From NCBI GenBank assembly GCA_020025885.1, contig JAHHRJ010000003.1, positions 18,622 through 82,621 of the forward strand: 64,000 nucleotides of DNA, given 5' to 3'. The translations under genes and the position numbers were made by a program. This document shows positions 24,277 through 33,273 of this stretch, piece after piece; the first letter of the stretch is position 1; each line of letters starts with the position of its first letter. Source of the DNA: Butyricicoccus sp. (GTDB lineage: Bacteria > Bacillota > Clostridia > Oscillospirales > Butyricicoccaceae). The notes below the pieces were generated by a model that did no database searches, had not been told where the DNA came from, and was given only the letters and a program-made list of their open reading frames with translations.

Positions 24277-25596
24277 ATGAAACTAACAACACGACATAGG
24301 CTCCTGGTTGGTGTGACCTTGTTTTCTATGTTCTTTGGAGCAGGAAATTTAATTTTCCCCCCGTTTTTGGGAGCACAAGCAGGTGAGGCTTCTATTCCTG
24401 CGATGATCGGCTTTTGTCTTAGCGCCGTGGGACTTCCCATACTGGGTGTCATTGCCGTCGCGGAGTCTAATGGATTGCCCGAACTGGCTGGGCGTGTACA
24501 TCCAAAATTTGCAGCCGTCTTTACCTTTTTGATTTATATGTCCATTGGGCCTTGCCTTGCCATTCCGCGTACCGCGACGACCTCGTTTGAGATGACAACG
24601 GTTCCTTTTTTACCTGAGGGGATCTCACTGGGGATGGCACAGCTCATGTATTCCATCGTCTTTTTTGCGATCGCGTTGTTGCTTGCTCTGCGTCCAGACA
24701 AGCTGACCGACCGACTGGGCAAGATCCTTGGACCAGCACTGCTCACGCTAATCGTGGTTATTTTTGTGGGCTGTGTTCTGCATCCGTTGGGAACACCGGG
24801 GGAAGCACTTGGCAAATATGCTTCTGGCGCAGCAGTCACTGGCTTCCTTGAGGGATATCAGACCATGGATACCATTGCGGCACTGAACTTTGGCTTTATC
24901 ATTGCGCTCAATATTCGTGCAAAGGGTGTGGAGGACAACCGCCAGATTGTAGGCGAGACCTGCCGCGCTGGCTTGATCGCGGGAATTGTACTGTTTGCGG
25001 TCTATGCGGCACTGACATACATTGGCGTACAGTCTGGTGCAGCGTTTTCTGGTGCAGAGAACGGCACTGCGGTGCTCAAGTCTATTGTGATGGAGCTGTT
25101 TGGACCAATTGGCGTGATCATTCTGGCGCTGATTTTCGGCATTGCATGCCTCAATACCTGCGTGGGACTAATCTCCTGCTGTGGTGATTACTTTGCAAAG
25201 ATTTTCCCGGTATTTGGTTATCGGGTGTGGGCATGCTTTTTTGCATTTGTAAGCATGTTGATTTCTAATGTGGGTCTGAATCAGATCTTGTCTCTCTCCG
25301 TACCTGTGCTGGGTGCAATCTATCCGGTTGCGATCGTGCTGATCGCGCTGGCGTTTACGCATCGCTGGCTGGGACGTTTTGTGTATGTATACCCGGCTGC
25401 GATTTTGTGCACAGGTGTTGTCAGTGTGTTGGCGGCGCTTGAGGGCGTGCATGTGGTCATTCCGGGAATTACTGCACTTCTGAATCTGTTGCCGTTTTAT
25501 GATGTGAGCCTTGGATGGCTGCTTCCTGCGCTGATCGGTGTGGGCGTTGGTGTACTCATTTCACCAAAAACAGTCAAAAATAAGGATTTTTTGTAA
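24277..25596 (+). CDS. brnQ: Branched-chain amino acid:cation symporter
   Basis: A 439-residue LIVCS-family carrier with about twelve membrane helices that imports Leu/Ile/Val with Na+ or H+. The N-terminal FSMFFGAGNLIFPPFLG motif is the hallmark of the family, and the IGPCLAIPRTATTSFEM segment the second conserved block. The ATG at 24277 follows TAAGGAGG. It is a single-gene unit. No T-box or obvious CodY box was recognised. Confidence 0.95.
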   Translation: MKLTTRHRLLVGVTLFSMFFGAGNLIFPPFLGAQAGEASIPAMIGFCLSAVGLPILGVIAVAESNGLPELAGRVHPKFAAVFTFLIYMSIGPCLAIPRTATTSFEMTTVPFLPEGISLGMAQLMYSIVFFAIALLLALRPDKLTDRLGKILGPALLTLIVVIFVGCVLHPLGTPGEALGKYASGAAVTGFLEGYQTMDTIAALNFGFIIALNIRAKGVEDNRQIVGETCRAGLIAGIVLFAVYAALTYIGVQSGAAFSGAENGTAVLKSIVMELFGPIGVIILALIFGIACLNTCVGLISCCGDYFAKIFPVFGYRVWACFFAFVSMLISNVGLNQILSLSVPVLGAIYPVAIVLIALAFTHRWLGRFVYVYPAAILCTGVVSVLAALEGVHVVIPGITALLNLLPFYDVSLGWLLPALIGVGVGVLISPKTVKNKDFL

Positions 25597-25769
25597 GATT
25601 GACGAGCATATATAAAATAGGCGAAAATTGTGCATGATGCTGAGTTTAAGGCGGAAAATGTATCAAAAATATAAGTATTCCTGTGCGGTTTGTACGGATT
25701 TGGAAAAAGCAATACACAATTTACCGATAATTGACTGTTTTTTGGCAATCGTTTTGGCATAAATACTTG

Positions 25770-25797
25770 TTGCTATTGGATAAATTCGTGATATAAT
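25770..25797 (+). promoter_or_regulatory. Predicted promoter of the GT2 gene
   Basis: TTGCTA (25770-25775), 16-nt spacer, perfect TATAAT (25792-25797). It gives a leader of about 85 nt. Confidence 0.6.
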
Positions 25798-25836
25798 ATC
25801 AGGCGGAAAAGATTAAGATTGTATCAAAGCCGGGCG

Positions 25837-25856
25837 CAGGCATGCTGCCTGTTTTT
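25837..25856 (+). promoter_or_regulatory. Terminator-like hairpin in the GT2 leader
   Basis: CAGGCA-TGC-TGCCTG followed by T5, within the untranslated leader. A second hairpin AATGGC/GCCATT (25861-25876) directly precedes the Shine-Dalgarno site. The pair could act as an attenuator or a ribosome-site switch, but I could not match it to a known riboswitch. Confidence 0.5.
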
Positions 25857-25889
25857 AGATAATGGCTGGTGCCATTTGGAGGAATCGAC

Positions 25890-27158
25890 GTGTTACAATT
25901 TATAAAAGGGTTTAATCTGCTGATTTTCGCTATGTTTACAGTGTTCTATGCGTATCAGTTGTTCTATGTGGTTGCAGCACTGTGGCATGATCGGAAAAAG
26001 CAGTCTATCCCACAAGCGGGGAAGCTGCACAAGTATGCGGCAGTGATTTCTGCACGCAATGAAAGTGCAGTCATAGGCGAGCTGGTGCACAGTATAAAAA
26101 AACAGAGGTATCCAGCAGAGCTATTGGAGGTGTTTGTCATTGCAGATAACTGCACAGATAACACCGCAGATGTTGCACGAAGTGCGGGTGCGATCGTGTT
26201 TGAACGCATGAATCGCACACAGGTTGGCAAGGGATATGCGCTTGATTACGCATTCCAGCGGATCGCAAACGAGTTTGCAGAGGCAAAGTATGATGGATAT
26301 TTTATCTTTGACGCAGACAATCTGCTTGACCCCAACTATGTTGCAGAGATGAACAAGGTGTTTGACAGCGGATATCGTGTTGTGACCAGCTATCGAAATT
26401 CAAAAAATTTCGATTCCAATTGGATCTCTGCGGGCAGTGCACTCTGGTTTCTGCGTGAGGCAAAGTTCCTCAATAACTCTCGTATGATCCTTGGCACGAA
26501 CTGTGCTGTTTCGGGCACAGGTTTTTTAGTCTCGAGCAAAGTCATCGAGGAGCGCGGCGGTTGGAAGTATCACCTCTTGACCGAGGATATCCAGTTTTCA
26601 ATTGACTGTGCAGTAGAGGACGAGCGCGTTGGCTACTGTGCGACCGCTGTTTTCTATGACGAGCAGCCGGTTACCTTTGAGCAGTCTTGGAACCAGCGCT
26701 TGCGTTGGTCAAAGGGCTTTTATCAGGTGTTTGCACGTTACGGCAAGAAGCTGACATTGGGCGTCTTGAAGCGCCATAGTTTTTCCTGCTATGATATGCT
26801 GATGACCGTTGCACCAGCAATGCTGCTGACAATGGCATCTGTTGCCGTCAATATGTTTTTCTTTATCAGTGCAATGCTGAGCACACCAGTTGCCTTGCCA
26901 ATTATGAAGGTGACGCTGGCTTCGATCTTATCTTCTTTTAGTGGATTTTATTTTACGCTTTTATTCTTTGGCACTGTAACGGTGATCACAGAGTGGAAGC
27001 GCATCAATACAACCGTAGGTCGAAAGATCCTGTATACGTTCACATTCCCACTCTTTATTTTTACCTACATTCCGATCGCGCTGGTTGCGCTGTTCTGTAA
27101 AATTGAGTGGAAGCCAATTGCACATACCATCAGCAAATCAATTGAAGAGTTTCAATGA
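25890..27158 (+). CDS. Processive family 2 glycosyltransferase, membrane-bound
   Basis: A 422-residue enzyme with an N-terminal membrane helix, a cytoplasmic GT-A domain and three or four C-terminal helices. The processive GT2 signature is complete: ADNCTDNT (nucleotide site), FDADN (DxD), TED in LLTEDIQF and QRLRW (QxxRW). Such enzymes polymerise and export a beta-linked polysaccharide such as poly-GlcNAc, cellulose or a hyaluronan-like chain; the sugar cannot be predicted here. The start is GTG (25890) with GGAGG upstream; an earlier GTG (25869) would place that site within the gene. It stands alone, with no export or hydrolase partner next to it. Confidence 0.88.
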   Translation: MLQFIKGFNLLIFAMFTVFYAYQLFYVVAALWHDRKKQSIPQAGKLHKYAAVISARNESAVIGELVHSIKKQRYPAELLEVFVIADNCTDNTADVARSAGAIVFERMNRTQVGKGYALDYAFQRIANEFAEAKYDGYFIFDADNLLDPNYVAEMNKVFDSGYRVVTSYRNSKNFDSNWISAGSALWFLREAKFLNNSRMILGTNCAVSGTGFLVSSKVIEERGGWKYHLLTEDIQFSIDCAVEDERVGYCATAVFYDEQPVTFEQSWNQRLRWSKGFYQVFARYGKKLTLGVLKRHSFSCYDMLMTVAPAMLLTMASVAVNMFFFISAMLSTPVALPIMKVTLASILSSFSGFYFTLLFFGTVTVITEWKRINTTVGRKILYTFTFPLFIFTYIPIALVALFCKIEWKPIAHTISKSIEEFQ

Positions 27159-27162
27159 ATAG

Positions 27163-27199
27163 AAATCCATTCTGCCATTGTTGGTAGAATGGATTTTTG
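27163..27199 (+). terminator. Terminator of the GT2 gene
   Basis: Stem AAATCCATTCTGCCA / TGGTAGAATGGATTT with a T-run, directly after the stop codon. Confidence 0.9.
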
Positions 27200-27282
27200 T
27201 TGTTTTTGCACAGAAAAATAGATGAATATGGTGGGGAAATATACTGTCTCTACAAGCCTTTTGGGAAGATATGCTTTGTTTC

Positions 27283-27311
27283 TTGTTTTTTTAAAGAAAA
27301 TCCTGTATGAT
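27283..27311 (+). promoter_or_regulatory. Predicted promoter of the first AGCS symporter
   Basis: TTGTTT (27283-27288), 17-nt spacer, TATGAT (27306-27311), 38 nt before the start. Confidence 0.6.
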
Positions 27312-27348
27312 AATAAATATATTCTTGAAAAAAGATAGGAGGAACTGA

Positions 27349-28773
27349 ATGCTGAACGAGTATTTGGGACAACTAAACAATTTTATGTACACCTATATTC
27401 TGATCTTTTTGTTGATCGGTGCCGGTGTATACTTCACCATCCGCACCCGTTTTGTCCAGGTGCGCCGAATCGGGGATGTACTTCGAATTTTAAAAGAGAA
27501 GTCCGGTAACAGTGAGGGAACAAAGCAGGTTTCTTCCTTTCAGGCACTGATGATCTCCACAGCGTCTCGCGTTGGTACAGGTAATATTGCAGGTATCGCG
27601 GCGGCGATTGCAACTGGTGGACCGGGTGCTGTATTCTGGATGTGGCTGATGGCTGTCATTGGCGGCGCGTCTGCATTTATCGAGTCCACCCTTGCACAGA
27701 TCTACAAGGTAAAGGACGGCGATGCATTCCGTGGCGGTCCGGCGTACTATATCCAGCGTGGTATGGGCAAGCGTTGGCTGGGATGCGTATTCTCTGTGCT
27801 GATCATTGCATGCTTTGCATATGGCTTTAATGGCTTGCAGACCTACAATATTTCCACAGCGATCTCATATTATATCCCAGATTACAGCAATTCCATTTGG
27901 CCGATGATTATTGGTATTGTGATGGCTGTGCTGACAGCAGCTGTTATCTTTGGCGGTGTACACCGTATCGGCTTTATCAGTTCGGTGATCGTTCCAGTCA
28001 TGGCTGGCGGCTATATCCTCATTGGACTCATTATGTTCTTTACACATCTGGATGCAGTTCCGGGCGTGTTCCAGCAGATCTTTAGTCAGGCATTTGATGC
28101 ACAGGCAATCATGGGCGGCTTTGCAGGCAGCGCAATCGTAACAGGTATCAAGAAGGGTCTGTTCTCGAATGAGGCTGGTATGGGTTCTGCACCAAATGCA
28201 GCAGCAACTGCGGATGTATCTCACCCAGCAAAGCAGGGTCTGATTCAGACACTGTCTGTATTCCTCGATACTTTGGTGATCTGCTCCACCACCGCAATGA
28301 TCCTGATGGTTTCTGGCGTGCCGGTTTCTAAGGATATCACCTATGTACAGGACGCGGTAAGCAGCACATTTGGCGCAGCAGGTAATATCTTTATTACCGT
28401 GGCAATCTTCTTCTTTGCATTCTCAAGCCTCATTGGTAACTACTACTATACAGAATCCAATTTGCGCTTTATCAAGGACGATAAGCGTATCCTGTTTATC
28501 TTCCGCCTGACCTGCTTGGCAGCGATCTTCTTGGGCGCACAGGCAAGCTTTGACACAGTATGGAACCTCGCAGATATTTTGATGGGCTTCATGGCGATTG
28601 TAAACATCTTTGCAATTTTGGTACTGGGCGACATTGCACTCAAGGCACTGAAAGACTATGATAATCAGCGTAAGGCGGGCAAAAATCCAGTGTTCTATGC
28701 AAGCCACATTGGTATGAAGCCAGAAGACCTTGACTTTTGGCATGATGATGACCACGTTCCAGGTGGTAAGTAA
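27349..28773 (+). CDS. Sodium:alanine symporter family protein (AGCS), first copy
   Basis: A 474-residue carrier with about eleven membrane helices importing alanine or glycine with Na+. Diagnostic segments are GTGNIAGIAAAIATGGPGAVFWMW, IESTLAQIYK and KGLFSNEAGMGSAPNAAATAD. The cytoplasmic tail is rich in charged residues. It has its own promoter and terminator. A second member of the family, clearly different in sequence, is encoded at 55580-56905. Confidence 0.94.
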   Translation: MLNEYLGQLNNFMYTYILIFLLIGAGVYFTIRTRFVQVRRIGDVLRILKEKSGNSEGTKQVSSFQALMISTASRVGTGNIAGIAAAIATGGPGAVFWMWLMAVIGGASAFIESTLAQIYKVKDGDAFRGGPAYYIQRGMGKRWLGCVFSVLIIACFAYGFNGLQTYNISTAISYYIPDYSNSIWPMIIGIVMAVLTAAVIFGGVHRIGFISSVIVPVMAGGYILIGLIMFFTHLDAVPGVFQQIFSQAFDAQAIMGGFAGSAIVTGIKKGLFSNEAGMGSAPNAAATADVSHPAKQGLIQTLSVFLDTLVICSTTAMILMVSGVPVSKDITYVQDAVSSTFGAAGNIFITVAIFFFAFSSLIGNYYYTESNLRFIKDDKRILFIFRLTCLAAIFLGAQASFDTVWNLADILMGFMAIVNIFAILVLGDIALKALKDYDNQRKAGKNPVFYASHIGMKPEDLDFWHDDDHVPGGK

Positions 28774-28861
28774 ATAAAATGTGTTGCAAACAGCACATTC
28801 ACATTTTTTAGAAATTATTTTATATATGAATAAAGGTTACGAAACCTACCAAAATCGTATG

Positions 28862-28895
28862 AATGGCTACATCCAAATTGGATGTAGCCATTTTG
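28862..28895 (+). terminator. Terminator of the first AGCS symporter
   Basis: Stem AATGGCTACATCC / GGATGTAGCCATT with a 5-nt loop and a short T-run. Confidence 0.85.
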
Positions 28896-28916
28896 ATAGG
28901 AGAAATTAAAATGTAG

Positions 28917-29020
28917 GGCAACACCGCACAATGTCATCTGCGGCGCTTTGCGAAAATTTCGCGCCATAAATTCGTTGTGAATCCTCGAAATCCATCAAGG
29001 ATTTCAAGGATTCACGCCTT
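28917..29020. mobile_element. MITE-like element, family M2 (copy c, right part missing)
   Basis: Identical in type to the first ~100 nt of copy b (GGCAACACCGCACAATG onward) but it stops after TTCACGCCTTTTT. The stop codon of the convergent membrane-protein gene follows at once, so the lost half may have been removed together with part of that intergenic region. Confidence 0.8.
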
Positions 29021-29021
29021 T

Positions 29022-29780
29022 TTAAACATGATGGTGCGCCTTAGGTAATGGCGCAGTATGGGGATGAATAAAGGGTAGATGGATGCAAAAGCTGATGCCC
29101 GCAAGCAGCAGGAAGGTAACGAGAAGATATATTTGGCGTCCAAAGGTGTCAAGGACCCAAACAAGAGGAGTTCCATCGGGCGCGCCATACAGGAACATGT
29201 AATTTTGACCGAAATGGAAGTCGATGTATCCAACGACAAATACAACTGCAAGGAAGAGGCACAGAACACGTGGAAAGTGGCGTGGATGAGGCTGGTGCGC
29301 ACCGGTTAGGATAAGGGCAAGGGGCACGTAGATTAGAAGGGCATGCAGCAAGAAAGTCTGAATCGTTTGAAAAGAAAACAGGGGATAATATCCAGCAATG
29401 CCTGCGGGAAACACAGTACCAAAGATACCACCCAGTAGGGAGGTCGCGAATACAAAGTCTTTAAAGCAAGCAAATGGTGTAAAGATGGACAATGGAATGA
29501 ACAGACTTTGCAGACCGCATAAATGGAGCGGCAGTAGTTCTACAAGACGTGTTGTGCCCGTAAAATACATCCAAACCGAATGGGATAGCTCCAGTGTAGG
29601 AACGAGGATACCAGCAGCGTAGAGCAGTCTGCGGCGTGTTTTTGCAGAAGTGTGTTTTGTCCAGTGCAGCAGCAAGGAAAGCCCAAGCACAGTAAGGAGC
29701 AACAGGAAAATATGCCCAGCACCAAAAAGTGAGAATGCATGTTGGTGCGGCTCACTACATCGCATAAAGAAATCTTTCAT
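29022..29780 (-). CDS. TIGR02206-like integral membrane protein
   Basis: A 252-residue protein with about seven membrane helices. LPLHLCGLQSLFIPLSIF and HALLIYVPLALILTGAH, plus the short polar ends, match the YwaF/TIGR02206 family of Firmicutes, whose function is unknown. The start at 29780 follows GGGGG; an extension to 29801 is unsupported. The C-terminus is His-rich (KAHHHV) and ends exactly where the truncated M2 element begins, so the last few residues may be altered by that insertion. Confidence 0.82.
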   Translation of the reverse strand: MKDFFMRCSEPHQHAFSLFGAGHIFLLLLTVLGLSLLLHWTKHTSAKTRRRLLYAAGILVPTLELSHSVWMYFTGTTRLVELLPLHLCGLQSLFIPLSIFTPFACFKDFVFATSLLGGIFGTVFPAGIAGYYPLFSFQTIQTFLLHALLIYVPLALILTGAHQPHPRHFPRVLCLFLAVVFVVGYIDFHFGQNYMFLYGAPDGTPLVWVLDTFGRQIYLLVTFLLLAGISFCIHLPFIHPHTAPLPKAHHHV

Positions 29781-29887
29781 ATGGCAAAGCCCCCAAATCA
29801 AGATATAAAAAATAGTATAGCACAGGAATGTGGCGAATGCGTGTACTTTTTGTGAAAATAGGGCGAAAATCCAGATAGAAGGGCGTG

Positions 29888-29920
29888 AAAAAGCAGGCTT
29901 ATTTGAAAAGCCTGCCTTTG
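29888..29920 (-). terminator. Terminator of the Hsp90/helical-repeat operon
   Basis: On the minus strand, stem AAGGCAGGCTT / AAGCCTGCTTT with a 7-nt loop and a T-run, just after the last paralog. Confidence 0.85.
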
Positions 29921-29923
29921 AAA

Positions 29924-31039
29924 TCAGTGAAGTTTGTTTTCAGGGGAAAGCTGTACCTGCGCAAGGTCTTGCTTGAAATAATCGCTGCCGTTGCGGGCAT
30001 CAAAGCGCTCGGCGATCGTTTGCGCCTCTGCATGGAACCACTGTGCAAGTTCTGCACTGCCATATACATTGTCCTCTCGGTAGAGAGGGAACTGGGGAGA
30101 AAATGGCAGGGTCACGCTGTCCTGTTTTTTGGAACATTCATGGAAGCACACCCAAGAAGCCTTGCAGAAGTCGTATTTCGTCTTTTGATCCCACATGGAA
30201 AGCGCCCAATCGACATAGAGGGGGATTTGTTCCAGTGCTTTCTCAAGGTCGGTATATGCCCAACAGTGCAGAATGGCTGCGAGATAATGGAGTTCACTCT
30301 TGTCAGCATTGGTTCTGCCATAGAGCTTGGCTGCAAGCGGCTCTGCTTCGGAAAGATCCCCACGGCGCAGGGCATCTTCTAAGTAAGCAAGCCACATGAG
30401 TTTTGGCGTGTCTTCGCAGTATTCAACCGTATGTTCCTTTAAGGGCTTCGCATATTGGTCGGCGGCTTCATGGTCGCCAAAGAGCAGGGACAGATGAACC
30501 GCGTAACTGTGTTCACATGCTTCACAATCGGACATGTCATCGCGTGGCGTGCTCCAAGATTTCTTCAAATAGGTGAAGGCTTTTTCTTTATCGATATACT
30601 GCCAAAATCTTGCCATCTGTGCCCAGTATGTGCGTTCCCCAAACTGATAACGCTCGGTCAGGGTGTGGAATTCATCAATCAACTGTTTCCATTCAGAAAG
30701 CGGAATCTGAGGAAGGTCGCTCATGGGTTCAATTGCCATTTGCATAATGAGTAGATGGGAAAACACCAAAAGCTCTTCTGGAAGTGCATCAGGATACTGC
30801 TTTAGGATCGCGTTAAACTCTGCTGCCATTGGGATTGCCTTGGGCGCGTCATCATGGAAGACAGCTTGGCAAGCATAATCTGCGCGGAAGAGCAAACGCC
30901 AATAGGAGTCATTTGCGGCATCTGCGTCACGAATCGCATCGGACAACGCGGACATTTTTTGCGTGCCGTCTGGAAGTGTATCAATAAAGCTGCTCAGTGC
31001 GTTGCCATTAAAGTCATTGATTTTTGTATCGTTTTTCAT
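29924..31039 (-). CDS. Helical-repeat protein, paralog 1 of 3 in the Hsp90 operon
   Basis: A 371-residue protein that I do not recognise as a named family. It is almost wholly alpha-helical with aromatic and acidic repeats spaced like TPR or similar solenoids (for example WLAYLEDALRRGDLSEAEPLAAKLY and LAAILHCWAYTDLEKALEQ). Its N-terminal block (LPDGTQKMSALSDAIRDADA), the SDCEAC motif at 170-175 and the C-terminal block WFHAEAQTIAERFDARNGSDYF recur in both neighbours. There is no signal peptide or membrane segment, so it is cytoplasmic. A start at ATG 31039 follows AAAGGA. It is the last gene of the operon, 38 nt behind paralog 2. A co-chaperone or substrate adaptor for the Hsp90-like protein is the natural guess. 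Confidence 0.75.
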   Translation of the reverse strand: MKNDTKINDFNGNALSSFIDTLPDGTQKMSALSDAIRDADAANDSYWRLLFRADYACQAVFHDDAPKAIPMAAEFNAILKQYPDALPEELLVFSHLLIMQMAIEPMSDLPQIPLSEWKQLIDEFHTLTERYQFGERTYWAQMARFWQYIDKEKAFTYLKKSWSTPRDDMSDCEACEHSYAVHLSLLFGDHEAADQYAKPLKEHTVEYCEDTPKLMWLAYLEDALRRGDLSEAEPLAAKLYGRTNADKSELHYLAAILHCWAYTDLEKALEQIPLYVDWALSMWDQKTKYDFCKASWVCFHECSKKQDSVTLPFSPQFPLYREDNVYGSAELAQWFHAEAQTIAERFDARNGSDYFKQDLAQVQLSPENKLH

Positions 31040-31077
31040 AGGATATCCTTTCGCTTAGGTGTATAGGTTGTGCGTTA

Positions 31078-32175
31078 TCATTGTAAAATAAGTGCTTGTG
31101 CAAGGTTCTGCTGGAAATAGTCACTGCCGTTGCGCGCATCAAAACGCGCTGCAATCTTTTCTGCCTCTGTATGGAACCACTGTGCAAGTTCTGTGCTGTT
31201 GTATACGCTGTCCTCTTGGTAGAGTGGAAACTTGGCAGAAAGTGGCAGGGAAATCGTGTCCTGTTTTTTGGCAAGTTCATGGAAACACGCCCAAGAAGCT
31301 TTGTAGAAGTCATATTTCTTCTTTTGATCCCACATAGACAGTGCCCAGTCCAGTCGAGCACCGATTTGATGGATCGCCAGCTCAAGGTCGGTGTACGCCC
31401 AACAGTGCAGAATCGTCGCGAGATAACCGAGATCGCTTTTATCACGGATACCCTTGCGGTACAGCTTATTTGCGAGCGGATGCGCTTCTTCCAGATCCCC
31501 TCGGCGCAGGGCATCTTCTAAATATGCAAGCCACATGAGTTGTGGGGTATCACTGCAAAGAACCAGTCTGCCGCTTTCGAGCGGCTTTGCAAACCGGTCA
31601 GCTGCTTTTCGGTCACCCATCAAAAGGCTCATGTGGACAGCATGACTCACATCACACGCCTCGCAGTCGGATACTTTATCACGCTTACTGTTCCAAAATT
31701 TCCGGAAGTATGTAAAGGATTCTTCCTTGTCGATGTACTGCCAAAATTGCGCCATGCGCCACCAATAAAGACGCTCACCGATTTGATAGCGTTCGGTTAG
31801 GGTATAAAACTCGTCCATGAGCTGCTTCCATTGCGAAATGGGGATTTGCGGCAAGGCAGCGATGGGGTCAACTGTGTTTTGCATGATGACAAGGTGCAGA
31901 TAGTCCTTCTGTTCGGGTGGGAGGGCATCTGGATATTGTGCAAGAATGGAGTTGAATTCCGCGCCAACCGGAATGGCTTTTGGCGGGTCGTCGTCAAATG
32001 CTGCCTGCCATGCGTATTCAAAGCGGAACATCAAACGCCAATAAGGGTCGTTTGCGGCATCTGCTTGCTGAATGGCATCTGAGAGTGCATTCATTTTTAT
32101 GGTGCCGTCTGGAAGTCTATCAATGAGACTCATAAGACCGCCGCCGTTAAAATCGGTCATGTTACTATCTTTCAT
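31078..32175 (-). CDS. Helical-repeat protein, paralog 2 of 3 in the Hsp90 operon
   Basis: A 365-residue paralog that aligns with paralog 1 over its whole length with many identical stretches (WKQLMDEFYTLTERYQIGER, LMWLAYLEDALRRGDLEEA, ILHCWAYTDLE). SDCEAC is at 169-174. The pair looks like a recent tandem duplication. Its ATG overlaps the paralog 3 stop as ATGA, so translation of the two is coupled. No known catalytic motif is visible. Confidence 0.75.
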   Translation of the reverse strand: MKDSNMTDFNGGGLMSLIDRLPDGTIKMNALSDAIQQADAANDPYWRLMFRFEYAWQAAFDDDPPKAIPVGAEFNSILAQYPDALPPEQKDYLHLVIMQNTVDPIAALPQIPISQWKQLMDEFYTLTERYQIGERLYWWRMAQFWQYIDKEESFTYFRKFWNSKRDKVSDCEACDVSHAVHMSLLMGDRKAADRFAKPLESGRLVLCSDTPQLMWLAYLEDALRRGDLEEAHPLANKLYRKGIRDKSDLGYLATILHCWAYTDLELAIHQIGARLDWALSMWDQKKKYDFYKASWACFHELAKKQDTISLPLSAKFPLYQEDSVYNSTELAQWFHTEAEKIAARFDARNGSDYFQQNLAQALILQ

Positions 32176-33260
32176 TGGATTTTCCTTTCATTTTCAATTT
32201 TTCCAAGGTGATCAGCATTGTCAAGCTGGGTGCGATAATTGTGAGAGTCATTTCGCGTATCAAATGCTTGTGCGATTTTTTGCGCCTGCGCATGGAAAAA
32301 TGCGGCAAGTGTATCCATCTCATAAAGTTCATTCTCTTGCCAGAGAGGGAATGTTTGTGGAAGTGTCAGTGCCGCAGGCTCTGCGGACTGTTTGCTGTAT
32401 TGCAGGCATACAACCCATGCAGAAGTACAAAGCTGAAATACAGAATCTTGATCCCACTCTCCCCACACTTCTGTAATGCCAGATTCTAGCATACACAAGG
32501 CTTTGGGCATATCATTGTAAGCCAACCAGCGCAACATAGCATTATCATATTCGTTCTGAGCAAGATGCAGGCGCAGTAGATTTGCCCAGCGTGTTGCTTC
32601 TTCATTGGTTTCATAGTCAAGGGCAAATTCTAGAAAATGAGAAAGCATTCGGTTGGGTTCCTGTTCACAGGTGATGCTACCGTCCAGTACAGGTTTTGCT
32701 GCCTCAAGTGCTTTTGCTTTTTGTTTGGTTCTCAAGAAGTAATCGACTTTGGAATAGCAAGTGCATGCAGCACAATCTGAGGTATCTGGAAATTTGGGAT
32801 GCAGCATTTTTTGATAGGATATCTCTGCCAATTCCCATTTTTCCTGCATGACAGCAGTCTCCCAACAGCGCTCATAATAACTTTTGTCACCTAAGGAGTA
32901 TTGGTAAACTGCTTTTTTGTAACGCTCCATCATTGCATCGAGCTGGCTGAGGGGAAGCTGTGGGTGACATGCCCACTGGTTGATACACAGATAGAGGGCA
33001 TATACATAATCCTCTTCAGCATCCTCTATGGGATGCTCCTCATAGATTGCGGTCAATTCTGTAATGATCGGCAGGATAGAGCCCTCATCACCATGGAACG
33101 CAAGTTCAATCATGAGGTCATCTCGCATATGGAAACGCCAGAAGTGGTCTTGCTGCAGGTCGGCTTGTGTGATTGCGCTTCGTATGGCATCGGCACGCTC
33201 CTTGCCATGCGGCAGTCTGCGATAACTTTGATAAAGCTGGGATAAAGATTGGGTGTCCAT
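32172..33260 (-). CDS. Helical-repeat protein, paralog 3 of 3 in the Hsp90 operon (diverged)
   Basis: A 362-residue protein, more distant from paralogs 1 and 2 but sharing their frame: LPHGKERADAIRSAITQADLQ near the N-terminus, SDCAAC at 161-166 and FFHAQAQKIAQAFDTRNDS at the C-terminus. I chose ATG at 33260 with AAGGAG upstream; the open frame to 33296 would overlap the Hsp90 gene without a site. It begins 13 nt after the Hsp90 stop, which ties the operon together. Unknown function. Confidence 0.75.
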   Translation of the reverse strand: MDTQSLSQLYQSYRRLPHGKERADAIRSAITQADLQQDHFWRFHMRDDLMIELAFHGDEGSILPIITELTAIYEEHPIEDAEEDYVYALYLCINQWACHPQLPLSQLDAMMERYKKAVYQYSLGDKSYYERCWETAVMQEKWELAEISYQKMLHPKFPDTSDCAACTCYSKVDYFLRTKQKAKALEAAKPVLDGSITCEQEPNRMLSHFLEFALDYETNEEATRWANLLRLHLAQNEYDNAMLRWLAYNDMPKALCMLESGITEVWGEWDQDSVFQLCTSAWVVCLQYSKQSAEPAALTLPQTFPLWQENELYEMDTLAAFFHAQAQKIAQAFDTRNDSHNYRTQLDNADHLGKIENERKIQ

Positions 33261-33273
33261 TGAGTGTGGCTCC

